Positions 1-18,829 of a DNA stretch of 64,000 nt are shown one piece after another. The position numbers were made by a program, and so were the translations under genes. Source of the DNA: Lineus longissimus (Eukaryota > Nemertea > Pilidiophora > Heteronemertea > Lineidae); contig NC_088309.1 in the NCBI RefSeq assembly GCF_910592395.1, positions 27,530,599 to 27,594,598 on the forward strand. Reading direction: 5' to 3'. Numbering within the stretch: position 1 is the stretch's first letter; each line of letters opens with the position of its first letter. The notes below the pieces were generated by a model, which searched no databases, was not told where the DNA came from, and saw only the letters and a list, made by a program, of their open reading frames with translations.

Positions 1-3000
1 AGGAATCGAATCTTAATTCAAATTCGCCATTGCTGACATCATTGGCGCCAAAGACTATTTCTTTTGACCCTGTTGACCTCGCTTCTAAAAACTTTTTTGA
101 GAAAGCCATTCAAACATTAAAATCAACTACGAACATTATCTATAATATCACCGAGCTATATAAATGCGATATATCAAGAAATAACTGTCGCATTATCGAA
201 TTATACGGTTAGCTTGGAACTATTTGTACCCAATTACCCTTCCGCCAGCGTATAACCTCGTCACAATCATGGCGCTTCTTCAATATGCCGACGACTTGAC
301 CAACGAAAATCCCGGTCTACCATTAAAGCCTTGATGGCCTCGGCGGTTAGACGGTTGCACTGTGGAATGGTTGGTCACGAGTTCGAACCCCGGCGAATCT
401 ACTTTTTCGAGATTTTTGAAGAATGTTCTCGTAATTATTCATTCATGTACGTTTATCAGGCACGGATCCAAGCGGGTATACCAGACGCAAGGCTCCTAAT
501 TGATGTAAACGTTTTTCATTTACCACTCATGAAATTTTGGAACACACCTGTCCAGGAATGTTGATGAGAAATGCAGAGCACGCTCCCTCTTCTTCCAGTT
601 CCTAGATTCGCCGGCCCTCTTATACCACCACCTTATACCATTATGAAGATTATCACGAAGAAAACCCCTTCACCCGAACTTTTCAAGCTGAACTACACAC
701 TGATTTAGGTGTTCGAGCACTCCAGAGAATGGTTTGACATGTCGGCGCTAGATTCATTATCGGTGATGAGCATTTAGTTTGTAACTACAGTGATGAGCTG
801 CAGGCGGATAGATTCAAATTACATATCATCTTCCTGGTCACCTAAATCCCACACCCAAACTGTCCCTTCAAATCACGTTCACGGAGCAAAATAAATACAA
901 TTGCCGTGTGTTTGCGCACTTCCGACGACAAAGGAATCGAATCTTAATTCAAATTCGCCATTGCTGACATCATTGGCGCCAAAGACTATTTCTTTTGACC
1001 CTGTTGACCTCGCTTCTAAAAACTTTTTTGAGAAAGCCATTCAAACATTAAAATCAACTACGAACATTATCTATAATATCACCGAGCTATATAAATGCGA
1101 TATATCAAGAAATAACTGTCGCATTATCGAATTATACGGTTAGCTTGGAACTATTTGGACCCAATTACCCTTCCGCCAGCGTATAACCTCGTCACAATCA
1201 TGGCGCTTCTTCAATATGCCGACGACTTGACCAACGAAAATCCCGGTCTACCATTAAAGCCTTGATGGCCTCGGCGGTTAGACGGTTGCACTGTGGAATG
1301 GTTGGTCACGAGTTCGAACCCCGGCGAATCTACTTTTTCGAGATTTTTGAAGAATGTTCTCGTAATTATTCATTCATGTACGTTTATCAGGCACGGATCC
1401 AAGCGGGTATACCAGACGCAAGGCTCCTAATTGATGTAAACGTTTTTCATTTACCACTCATGAAATTTTGGAACACACCTGTCCAGGAATGTTGATGAGA
1501 AATGCAGAGCACGCTCCCTCTTCTTCCAGTTCCTAGATTCGCCGGCCCTCTTATACCACCACCTTATACCATTATGAAGATTATCACGAAGAAAACCCCT
1601 TCACCCGAACTTTTCAAGCTGAACTACACACTGATTTAGGTGTTCGAGCACTCCAGAGAATGGTTTGACATGTCGGCGCTAGATTCATTATCGGTGATGA
1701 GCATTTAGTTTGTAACTACAGTGATGAGCTGCAGGCGGATAGATTCAAATTACATATCATCTTCCTGGTCACCTAAATCCCACACCCAAACTGTCCCTTC
1801 AAATCACGTTCACGGAGCAAAATAAATACAATTGCCGTGTGTTTGCGCACTTCCGACGACAAAGGAATCGAATCTTAATTCAAATTCGCCATTGCTGACA
1901 TCATTGGCGCCAAAGACTATTTCTTTTGACCCTGTTGACCTCGCTTCTAAAAACTTTTTTGAGAAAGCCATTCAAACATTAAAATCAACTACGAACATTA
2001 TCTATAATATCACCGAGCTATATAAATGCGATATATCAAGAAATAACTGTCGCATTATCGAATTATACGGTTAGCTTGGAACTATTTGGACCCAATTACC
2101 CTTCCGCCAGCGTATAACCTCGTCACAATCATGGCGCTTCTTCAATATGCCGACGACTTGACCAACGAAAATCCCGGTCTACCATTAAAGCCTTGATGGC
2201 CTCGGCGGTTAGACGGTTGCACTGTGGAATGGTTGGTCACGAGTTCGAACCCCGGCGAATCTACTTTTTCGAGATTTTTGAAGAATGTTCTCGTAATTAT
2301 TCATTCATGTACGTTTATCAGGCACGGATCCAAGCGGGTATACCAGACGCAAGGCTCCTAATTGATGTAAACGTTTTTCATTTACCACTCATGAAATTTT
2401 GGAACACACCTGTCCAGGAATGTTGATGAGAAATGCAGAGCACGCTCCCTCTTCTTCCAGTTCCTAGATTCGCCGGCCCTCTTATACCACCACCTTATAC
2501 CATTATGAAGATTATCACGAAGAAAACCCCTTCACCCGAACTTTTCAAGCTGAACTACACACTGATTTAGGTGTTCGAGCACTCCAGAGAATGGTTTGAC
2601 ATGTCGGCGCTAGATTCATTATCGGTGATGAGCATTTAGTTTGTAACTACAGTGATGAGCTGCAGGCGGATAGATTCAAATTACATATCATCTTCCTGGT
2701 CACCTAAATCCCACACCCAAACTGTCCCTTCAAATCACGTTCACGGAGCAAAATAAATACAATTGCCGTGTGTTTGCGCACTTCCGACGACAAAGGAATC
2801 GAATCTTAATTCAAATTCGCCATTGCTGACATCATTGGCGCCAAAGACTATTTCTTTTGACCCTGTTGACCTCGCTTCTAAAAACTTTTTTGAGAAAGCC
2901 ATTCAAACATTAAAATCAACTACAAACATTATCTATAATATCACCGAGCTATATAAATGCGATATATCAAGAAATAACTGTCGCATTATCGAATTATACG

Positions 3001-4350
3001 GTTAGCTTGGAACTATTTGGACCCAATTACCCTTCCGCCAGCGTATAACCTCGTCACAATCATGGCGCTTATTCAATATGCCGACGACTTGACCAACGAA
3101 AATCCCGGACTACCATTAAAGCCTTGATGGCCTCGGCGGTTAGACGGTTGCACTGTGGAATGGTTGGTCACGAGTTCGAACCCCGGCGAATCTACTTTTT
3201 CGAGATTTTTGAAGAATGTTCTCGTAATTATTCATTCATGTACGTTTATCAGGCACGGATCCAAGCGGGTATACCAGACGCAAGGCTCCTAATTGATGTA
3301 AACGTTTTTCATTTACCACTCATGAAATTTTGGAACACACCTGTCCAGGAATGTTGATGAGAAATGCAGAGCACGCTCCCTCTTCTTCCAGTTCCTAGAT
3401 TCGCCGGCCCTCTTATACCACCACCTTATACCATTATGAAGATTATCACGAAGAAAACCCCTTCACCCGAACTTTTCAAGCTGAACTACACACTGATTTA
3501 GGTGTTCGAGCACTCCAGAGAATGGTTTGACATGTCGGCGCTAGATTCATTATCGGTGATGAGCATTTAGTTTGTAACTACAGTGATGAGCTGCAGGCGG
3601 ATAGATTCAAATTACATATCATCTTCCTGGTCACCTAAATCCCACACCCAAACTGTCCCTTCAAATCACGTTCACGGAGCAAAATAAATACAATTGCCGT
3701 GTGTTTGCACACTTCCGACGACAAAGGAATCGAATCTTAATTCAAATTCGCCATTGCTGACATCATTGGCGCCAAAGACTATTTCTTTTGACCCTGTTGA
3801 CCTCGCTTCTAAAAACTTTTTTGAGAAAGCCATTCAAACATTAAAATCAACTACGAACATTATCTATAATATCACCGAGCTATATAAATGCGATATATCA
3901 AGAAATAACTGTCGCATTATCGAATTAGACGGTTAGCTTGGAACTATTTGTACCCAATTACCCTTCCGCCAGCGTATAACCTCGTCACAATCATGGCGCT
4001 TCTTCAATATGCCGACGACTTGACCAACGAAAATCCCGGTCTACCATTAAAGCCTTGATGGCCTCGGCGGTTAGACGGTTGCACTGTGGAATGGTTGCCA
4101 CGAGTTCGAACCCTGGCGAATCTTCTTTTTCGAGATTTTTGAAGAATGTTCTCGTAATTATTCATTCATGTACGTTTATCAGGCACGGATCCACCGGGTA
4201 TACCAGACGCAAGGCTCCTAATTGATGTAAACGTTTTTAATTTACCACTCATGAAATTTTGGAACACACTTGTCCAGGAATGTTGATGAGAAATGCAGAG
4301 CACGCTCCCTCTTCTTCCAGTTCCTAGATTCGCCGGCCCTCTTATACCAC
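1..4350. repeat. 931-bp tandem satellite, 4.7 copies, right edge of array
   Basis: The same sequence restarts at 1, 932, 1863, 2794 and 3725, an exact 931-bp period. Copies 1-4 differ by only a handful of substitutions. The last copy stops at 4350, after about 626 bp, and is the most diverged: changes near 3708, 3928 and 3950, a 1-bp deletion near 4097, and others near 4116, 4191 and 4238. That is what recombination-driven homogenisation predicts at an array edge. The array continues past the left end of the window. Each monomer has open frames of about 77-80 codons that are not convincing genes. A 23-bp stretch (836-858 in copy 1) recurs exactly at 55161-55183. Confidence 0.97.
328..407 (+). 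other. tRNA-like Pol III unit inside each satellite monomer (copy 1 shown)
   Basis: An A-box-like block at 335-346 (TGGCCTCGGCGG, followed by TTAG) is followed about 33 nt later by a B-box-like block at 379-390 (GAGTTCGAACCC) and then a run of five T at 403-407, a typical Pol III terminator. Spacing is that of a tRNA. The 5' half resembles the D-arm of leucine or serine tRNAs. The T-stem has mismatches and I could not draw a full cloverleaf, so this is more likely a degenerate or tRNA-derived promoter than a working tRNA. Equivalent units lie near 1259, 2190, 3121 and 4052; the last has a 1-nt deletion. Confidence 0.6.
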
Positions 4351-4540
4351 AATCATTAAAATTTCATTTAAGTGTCTCAATTTTACCATGGCAAACTGAC
4401 AGCACTTCACCATAGTGAATTGGTACGGTGAAATATATTCACCATGGTGAGCATGGTAAACTTTGAATTCACCATGGTATTGGTGAGCATAATTTATGGT
4501 CAACTCCGATTTTACCATGGTAGGCCTAAATTATTTTGAA
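4351..4540. repeat. cluster of CCATGG-centred palindromes
   Basis: Directly beside the satellite edge, CCATGG cores occur at 4386, 4442, 4472 and 4515, several inside longer palindromes of the form TTCACCATGGTGA, with a variant near 4409. The region is otherwise AT-rich and non-coding. It may be a small foldback element; I could not define ends. Confidence 0.5.
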
Positions 4541-4868
4541 TTGAATGAATTGGATTACAGTGTATACGTAACCATTAGACTCACTACGTTGTGTGAGTTA
4601 TCATTTTAATACGAAGCATAGAGAATTTGTGTCAATATACCGACTTTTGGCTTTGGATTACGAAAAATTATGTCTTAAAAGGAAAATACCATTCAACTGT
4701 GTGGTGTGACCACGCATTGATCTCAAACTGAACTATAGTTTGTTAAGTTATTAACAGAGGGCGCTCGATCCTTTAATTTTTGCACAACTTCCGGTGCACG
4801 AACGTGACATTTTTGTCTCTCAAAAGTCAATGAATACGCCCAATCAAAGTATCAGATAAACAAAAATC
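4541..4868 (+). promoter_or_regulatory. NSA2 upstream region and 5' UTR
   Basis: This gap separates the repeats from the NSA2 start codon. It holds an ETS-like site at 4787-4794 (ACTTCCGG), usual for housekeeping promoters. A 9-codon upstream ORF (4830-4859) would lie in the leader if transcription starts before it. The start site itself cannot be read from sequence. Confidence 0.4.
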
Positions 4869-7404
4869 ATGGTAGGTTTGAAAGAATAAGCATTTGTGAT
4901 GTTTTTAATATCTTTATAGGGTGATATCTGCGAGTAGTTTGGACGATTTTCACATTTCTGTGGTGGTGTTCAAGGTTGTTGTTATTGTCGGTTTTTTTGT
5001 AGGCCTACCGTGCAAAGCTCCATATCGATATATATCCAATCTAGCCCCTTTTATAGTGGTCCAATTAAAAATTACATCTTTTGCAGGACATACAATAACC
5101 AAGTCGCAAGTGTGTGACAGGGTTGGGCAATGGCAATCAGCTGTCCAATGCGGCACTTTGGGCCAGTGCTGTGTCGGTGTGGCCGTGGGCATATCTGTTC
5201 ACTGAGTCTGTTGTACGTTGACACGAAGTTGGTTAGGCCTACTGATATCTTACCCGTCCTATCATCATTGTCAATTATTATCAGTTAAAGTTCTTTGAAT
5301 GCTGCGGGTAAAGATACACTATACAGTCTATAGAGTGTGGGCCTGTATATCACACAGTGTCTGGTCTGGTCTCTTCAAACACATCCTTAGTGATTGTGAC
5401 GTCTCTGGGTTTTGAACAGTTCTACTACTTACAAGAGTTCATTGATTCATGATTTGATTTTCAGCCGCAAAATGAACATATAGAGTTACATCGGAAACGC
5501 CATGGCTACAGACTTGATTATCATGAAAAGAAGTAAGTCAATAGCCTAATTCCTTGTTTCATGTTCAGTGTGAGAAGAAATAGTGGCTTCATTCTGTGAG
5601 CAAATCTAACAATGTAAATGCTTTCCTTATAATATTGAAGTTGTCCGCTAGTTTTTAGAAGATTCTAGGACAGCAGTATGTTGGAAGGCATTCATTTTTA
5701 GGGTCAGCTATTTCTCCGCCTCCTCTGATTAAAAACTTCATTCTTTGTCATTTGTACTTTCTAGGAGGAAGAAAGAGGCTCGTCAGCCCCACGAAATGGC
5801 GCAGAAAGCCAAAAAGCTGAGAGGATTGAAGTAAGTACTTTGGCAGAAGAGATGATGTTTATCTGCTCCAAAGCAGGTTATGGCATTACGGACCCTGGAG
5901 ATGAAGAACTTCATCACATACTTTCAACACTTCCTACTGATTGAATGTTGTTGTGTGGGAAAGGTGTTGCCTGGGAAACTGGATTCCCAGGTTAACTGAC
6001 CTGAATTTTCACATCCACAGTCCTAAGAATGTGTTGTTGTCACCAAAAAGACGGACACAGTTGAAATTTGTTGTCACTTTCGAAAACTTGTGACACATGA
6101 GTTTTTATTCTCTATTTCAGAGCAAAAATGTACAACAAGAAACGTCACTCTGAGAAGATCCAGATGAAGAAGACCTTGAAGATGCATGAAGAGAGAAAGA
6201 CGAAGCAGAAGAGTGATGATAACGTACCTGAGGGAGCTGTACCGGCTTATCTATTGGACAGAGAAACACAAACTAGAGCTAAGGTCTTATCCAATATGAT
6301 AAAACAGAAGAGGAAAGAAAAGGCTGGCAAGTGGGAAGTGCCTTTACCTAAAGTGAAGGGAGTCAGTGAAGCAGAGGTATTCAAAGTAGTCAAGACTGGC
6401 AAAAGTAGACGTAAGTATCACATAGGCTGTTCAAACAAAACATAAAGCTCACTTCGGAGTACAGGAAATATGTAATGTTTCATGTAAACCTAAGTGGCAT
6501 GCCAAACATATCAGAATGCTGTGTAGGTGTTGAAACCAATAGCTGTGATGCCAAAGTTACATAGTCCTTAAAATATTACTGTTGTGCCTTCATGTTTACA
6601 ATATGAGCGATTAACTTTATGTTCCTGTGCAAAAAATATTCATGTTTTGATAAACAGACTCAAAATTTACTTCCACTTGCAGGAAAAGCCTGGAAGAGGA
6701 TGGTTCTAAAAGCCACATTCGTTGGTGAAGGATTTACACGAAAGCCACCGAAATATGAGAGATTTATAAGACCTATGGTGAGTCAGACTGCACTACATGC
6801 ACTACACCAGAAGACTTGTAGATAATTGACTCACTGCCCAAGCAACAACATGATATGCATGAGAATAAGGGTAGATATGAATGAAAGTCCTGTTGTCAGT
6901 TCAGTCCTCTTCATCATGGTAATACATCATAAACCTCAGTCTCTTCCTTTCCCTTTCAGGCTCTCCGTTATAAAAAGGCTCATGTGACACATCCAGAACT
7001 AAAAGCTACATTCTGTCTTCCAATCATTGGAGTTAAGAAGAATCCAAATTCAGCATTATATACGTCTTTAGGTGTAATAACGAAGGGAACAGTGATAGAG
7101 GTAAGTTGTTTTGTGAAATTCCTAGACCAGATCTGAAGTTCTGGTGTTCCCATTTTTTGTATGGCACTGTATCTTGGTGGAATTGAGAAATGTCAGTTAC
7201 TGGGGTTCTTGGTTTTTTCCTTTTTGAGGTATTGATTGTATGTTGTTGTCTCTTGGAATAATCAATTTTCTTTTGTAATTTCAGGTGAACATCAGTGAGT
7301 TGGGTCTTGTTACACAAGGAGGGAAAGTGGTATGGGGGAAATATGCTCAGGTGACAAATAATCCAGAACTTGATGGCTGCATCAATTCTGTACTATTGGT
7401 ATAG
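4869..7404 (+). CDS. NSA2: Ribosome biogenesis protein NSA2 (TINP1), 260 aa, 7 coding exons
   Basis: Coding exons: 4869-4871, 5465-5532, 5765-5830, 6121-6410, 6683-6777, 6960-7100, 7285-7404. They sum to 783 nt, giving 260 aa plus stop, the same length as human NSA2. All junctions are GT-AG and phases agree. The protein opens [20 protein letters not shown] after Met, has a basic N-terminal half and ends GCINSVLLV; the C-terminal half belongs to the S8e/NSA2 family fold. In other eukaryotes NSA2 joins nuclear pre-60S particles and is needed for late 27S pre-rRNA processing. The first coding exon is just the ATG, followed at once by GTAGGT; this start is required because the conserved second residue opens the next exon. 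It converges on COPS2 downstream. Confidence 0.95.
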
Positions 7405-8300
7405 AATCATTATGGATATCGGAGCATTGTGCCTATGGACTCTTTCACTGCCAATATCTAAACCTACCAAGTCTGATCATAACAAAGTTGAGCAGGATTA
7501 TTGGATCTATGCTCATCTCGAACCTGTTTCATCAAAACTAATGATGCTGGGACACTTGTCTCCACTTGTCACTGGAAGTATGAAGTACGATCTTAAATAA
7601 TGTTGTTAAGAACCATTGTTTCTATTAGAAAGTCATTATCACATTCTGAATGTCAGTTTACTTGTTGGCCTGTATTTGAGTGGCTCTCTGTCAATCATGT
7701 CAGTCAGATATCTAAAAAACATATGTTTTGGAATAAATATGAAATGAGCCAAAAATCTCGGTTGTTTTTGTTATTTGTTGAGACACGTTGTATTATCTCT
7801 GTCAATGTGGCCAGGTTATGATGAATGGTTATTAAACAATGTTGAACATGACACTTTGTCCCGAGATGGGTTTCGTCCTCCTCCCAGGACTGTTGGTCGC
7901 AGAGGATAGTTGTCTCTGTGGACAGGACGCCTCCTTGGACCTGACCATTTCACCTCGGGAACAACTCCCAAGGACAAGGGTCCCTGTGGCAATTAATCCT
8001 CCACTGAGGATTGTGACAATTTGTCCTATTTGATTCCAAGGACCATCACCTCTTCCTCTGAGCAGTGGAGAATGATCCTGAGCCAATGGCCATTAGCCAG
8101 TTTGCCCCCAAGCTCAAGGGGTACATTCATTAAGGACATGTTTTTGCGCGCAGTGTCTACACCCAAATACGGTGGGACTGCCTGTCCAATACTGATATCG
8201 TAGGAGGAAAATAGCCCTGCAGTTCACGCCTCACTGATCCACATCAAGGTAGACTTAGCACAGGGTCTTAATGACATCAATGTACTCAAAAACAAATGAA
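7405..8300 (+). other. NSA2 3' UTR and intergenic gap to COPS2
   Basis: Possible poly(A) signals for NSA2 are AATAAA at 7732-7737 and ATTAAA at 7831-7836. From about 7850 to 8190 the sequence is more GC-rich, with recurring bits such as CCAAGGAC, and looks like worn repeat DNA, though I could not define a unit. No gene is supported here; the 60-84 codon frames on both strands are not family-like. Confidence 0.5.
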
Positions 8301-9714
8301 TACGTAGTAAATGTTTATTTCTGCCGCAAGTTCCCAAAAGAAACAGACCATCATGAACATGTCATTCATAATACAGGAATCACAGTAATATTCTTCACAA
8401 TTATGAAAAAAGCCCAGGACAGAGAAGAAAAAACAAATTTGCATCCCCCAAAGTTATCTGAACCCGAGATGTATATAACTTGGCTGTTCACACCCTAAAT
8501 AACATACTGTGCTCACCAAGTTTCCTCGGGTGGTGCTAAAGTCTCACCTAAAATCAATCAGCACATTATATCCGAGTCCTCTGTCGTCGTGCAAGTTCAG
8601 CTTTATAATGTACTTTTACAACCCTATATTACATGATTCCACTTCACCAGAACTGCAGCAACAATAAACACATCTTAACTTGTAGCAAAGCAGTCAAAAA
8701 GCTTTGCTGTAAAAAAAGGTGACAATGCATGTAGTCTTTTTATTACAAATGCACATTTCACATAATCTTTTGACCAAAAGAATAACATTACACCATCCTG
8801 ATTATGGTAGATGTATATAAGTGTTTCCTACCATAGCACATGTATTTATACATTGTAATTGCAAAGTGTCCATTCCTGTGGTAGAGTTGAATCAAAGTGC
8901 TTCCATAATGTTAACAGTTGTGGAGATTTTCCCCTTTGACCGACATCCATGTTGACACATGCCCCCGAGGGCCTGAAGGCTCTATCTATAACCAAGTACA
9001 CCTATACCTAGACATGTGTAAATTCCAGTCACACTGACAGATCGGTCATCTTCCTTCATCATAATTTGGATCAAAAAGAATGCTCATCACCATATAGACT
9101 CCTAAACCCAACTTAGAATAGAGGATCTCTGTTACATGTATGCCAGAAGTCTTTCACACAGCTAAACATAAGCTTGAAACTGAATAATCATGCATAGCAC
9201 ACTGAACTGTGTTGTAATATTGATGAAAGCCCACATTGCCTGTCAATAGCACAGTCATACCAGAGAAAAACATTTCCAGAGCTGCACTGAACCATTGTTC
9301 TTTTCATTAAAAGATATATTTCCATTTTCATATATGGAATATTGAATCAAGAGAAATTTCAAGCTTACAGGATTTTCACCTCGGTAACCTGGAACCCTTA
9401 TTCTTCAGAATTATGATTAATGTCCTTAAAACAGGGGCGTTACAGGAGACACTGTTTAATCCTATCACACCCTTCATCACACCCATGTCAACTATAGTAG
9501 TACATACAAAATAGTCAAGATACCATCTCAATCTGCTAAGCCGTTTTCTTGTAGACTACAAGTACAAGTTCCTCATTTTCCATTGTCACTTTAGAAGTTG
9601 TAGAGGGTAATGATTACGGTCCACTAGCCCTGCAGATATCCAGGATACTTGAAATGTTTCAGCATTAAACGGTTGCAGTCCTCAGTGAATCTTTCAGAAA
9701 GCAAAGAGTCTGGC
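8301..9714 (-). other. Probable COPS2 3' UTR
   Basis: AT-rich, non-coding sequence downstream of the COPS2 stop. Minus-strand AATAAA signals lie at 8738-8743 and 8314-8319 (read as TTTATT on the + strand). If the far one is used the 3' UTR is about 1.4 kb and ends close to that of the converging NSA2 gene. I see no exon in this stretch. Confidence 0.45.
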
Positions 9715-14597
<4,883 letters not shown>

Positions 14598-14688
14598 TTT
14601 GGCTTTATCGACAAAGTGCGCAGGCGCAGGACAGCCTGAAAAGCAGGAAGTGACGTAGTGCAGATGATGTTCAACACAAAATTTTAGA
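14598..14688. promoter_or_regulatory. Bidirectional COPS2/DDA1 promoter
   Basis: Only 91 bp separate the two start codons. They contain an NRF1-like site at 14617-14628 (TGCGCAGGCGCA, one mismatch to the palindromic consensus) and an ETS-CRE composite at about 14643-14658 (GCAGGAAGTGACGTAG). Both site types are common in CpG-rich bidirectional housekeeping promoters of animals. A 7-codon upstream ORF (14664-14687) ends one base before the DDA1 ATG; whether it is transcribed depends on the unknown start site. Confidence 0.65.
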
Positions 14689-16012
<1,324 letters not shown>

Positions 16013-18090
16013 TTGATATCAGATTCATCTAGGAAACTTTGATGTTGTGAAAAACTTTTGAGATGACACACTCTGCATTTTGTTCTATATTTTGCTCAGA
16101 AGGAACAAAATCAGTCAAGGTGGATAAAGACGTAGCATAAAAATGTCGTGTCATTTTGAGTTAAATCGCAAAAGTATGGACTGTTAGTGACTGAAGACTT
16201 TTAGTACATTTCAGGATGTGGGTTGACATCATTGTTCATACTACTCCTCATGCTGTGGAACTAAAAAATAGCTTGTTGATTACACCCAAGAAGTGTATTA
16301 ATATCTTTGTAGGCTTCAATGTCTCCTAGCATTGGTTTTTTTTACTACAGGTATTTCTAACTTGTACACTCGCAATGGAATATAATCCGTTTTGGCAGTT
16401 TTTCACCAAAACCTTCCAAACAGTTTCTGTTTGATTGACTTAAAGATCTGAATGATCGTTGTCTTTAAAGTTTTCTCAGCATGCGATACACGGAACAGAT
16501 CACATCTCCTATGGTGCTGAGCTGCAGCTGACAGATCAATCAATGATGAGAATATGCTGCTTAAATCTTGATGTTGACTGTGACTTGTAGCTCTATACTG
16601 CAACAACAGTTGTTCACCGAATAAGGTTACAAACTGGTTTAACCTTATGGGTCTAAACTTGATGGGAGGACGTTGTTCTTGAATTGATATTGGGGGCCTT
16701 TACTTTTTCTTGTGTGAATTTGGGAGTGGGAAACTTAAAATATTCACTTTATGTACAATCAATCGATCAATATTGACATTTGTAAAGCGCTCTAGTTACT
16801 CAGCAGGTGGATATTCTAGAGCGCGATTTTGGGCGTATCCATGGCAGAGTTGGCCAGTTTGTGTATTTGTGAAGCATAGTCTTGCATATTGTATATCCCT
16901 ACTTGTAAATGATTCTCTGTATGTAAAATTTACAGTAAGTGTTGTTGGTTAAGGCAGTTGCTTGTATTTTCTGTGTTATATAATATTGCAAGAACTTGTA
17001 CAGTGTATAGAAATTGAACATTGAATGGCCGAATGTATCCTAAATCCCGTGACAATGTGTTCCTGTACACATGGAACAGTGAACATTCATTTCAACAAGC
17101 CATTACGAATAAAGTTGATTCAGCACTTAGATATATCCTTTGAAAGTCTGTCAAATGATGAATGGTCTTTACCTATAGAGTAAGAGAAAGTATGTCTGTA
17201 ATGAGAGCCTGTAAAATGGTGGGACTAAAAGATTGTTGAAGTTTGAACTGATTGGAGCTTATGAATGATAACTTAGCAGCTTCAGTTTGCATGATAGCCA
17301 GCATCATGTGAATGATCATTTGCTTTGCACTGATGGCTGTCGCCTACTTGTTGGCAAGGTGCTGTTCACATCGTAGAACTTGCTACAAACTGACTAATTA
17401 TCCTTCTCAATGTGTCACTGGTGTATGCCCATGTATTGGCATGTGACTTGGTTATATTACTCCAGGATATTACTCCCAATTGAGATGAAGCTAAAATAAC
17501 CTGTCATGATCCTTACAAAAATGCTTCCTTTCTTTGCTGACACTGGCCTCGTACCTCAGTTGTAAAACTATTGGTTCATTTATTTCGATTTGATTGATTT
17601 CATGGATGCATTCTGAACCACACTTACAAGCATACATGTACAATACAAGACATACTTTCCACTATTGACAGATTTAAGCGAATCTCCTGTCAATCTGTGG
17701 CCAGTCAACATTACAGCTATCACCTGGACAGAGGCCTTAGAAGACATGCTCATCAATTTATAAAGTCACTGGAGTGACGACACTGTAATGTTTAATTGGC
17801 ATTCAATGTATGACTGTGTCTATGTTTATGGTAAATAGTCAATTTTGAATGTTTAGTACAGTCTTTGTCAAAAGTACTTTCCTTCCTTTTCAAGGTGGCT
17901 TAAGTTTCCAAGGACGGTTTCCAAAAAAGGAAGCTTAAATGCTCACAGTTGATAAACATGCATTCTTAATCAAATGATGATAATGAATAGGCTTCCTACC
18001 TTTGACAAAGATTGCACTGTGGTGCATGTCATTATTGAGTTATCCATTGTTCAGTTTGTTAATATTTAATAAAGAGAAAATACTCTAAAT
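16013..18090 (+). other. DDA1 3' UTR and downstream spacer
   Basis: Candidate poly(A) signals are AATAAA at 17108-17113 and 18068-18073, so the 3' UTR could be about 1.1 or 2.1 kb. I see no convincing exon on either strand; the 62-97 codon frames here lack family features. Confidence 0.45.
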
Positions 18091-18149
18091 GATTCAGTCT
18101 TAATATGTGTCGTAAATAACGCTGTATGGGCACAGTCTCAGGAGGAAAT

Positions 18150-18760
18150 GCCGTCTCCAAAATGCAGAGTTCCATGTTCTCGTCCAACTTCTCCCACTGT
18201 GGATGTTGACTTGGCCATCTGTCCACTCAATGGATGTACGTATTAGACTGTGATTGTCTAAACCAGGAGGACACCCAGCTGTAAGTCTTCTGTCCACTCC
18301 GGTGTCACAACCAGGAAAAGTCTTCCAACACAACCTACATGTAGGGTGACGATCATAAGTGTGAACGTCTCAACCAGAAGGACATCCAACCAGAGGCCAA
18401 TTGCCACCTGATCAGCACATCCCAATGTGGAAGTCACAACCAGGAGGACATCCAGCTAGAAGAACCAAGGCCCATTACCTCCTAATGGCTCATCCAACTG
18501 CATGTCTTGGCCAGCACAAACATCTTGACCCATCAAGGGTTGACATTCAAAGTTGATCCGCTCAAGGCGCACATCAGAATTTGGTGAATTTTCTTTAAGC
18601 AATTGACACGTCATCTTCCATAGTCTTAATTAACCAGGACATTGGTCTACTCTCTACACACACTGGTTGGAGGTCTCACAACAAAATACATCCATTTTGG
18701 ACCCTCTGTTGTATGTCTCAACCAGCACTCACTGACACCTGTCAACTTCATCCAACTGAT
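18150..18760. repeat. Degenerate minisatellite with AACCAGGAGGACATCCA-type units
   Basis: Variants of the motif (C)AACCAGGAGGACATCCAGC occur near 18261, 18309, 18372 and 18438, spaced 48, 63 and 66 bp, with more worn copies up to about 18730. On the minus strand this reads CCTGGTTGTGAC, a core also seen in the 51990-52850 field, so the two may be one old family in opposite orientation. Units are too diverged to align confidently by eye. Confidence 0.4.
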
Positions 18761-18829
18761 TGATACCTGAGAATACTTCCATTTCTAAATGAAGCTGATT
18801 TGTTCTCCAAGAAGTAAAAAAGGTCAGCA

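Noticed and set aside
901-3936. Repeated 77-80 codon frames in each satellite monomer
   Set aside because: They exist because the monomers are nearly identical. The 80-codon frame lacks an ATG at its stated start, neither resembles a known domain, and one overlaps the tRNA-like unit.
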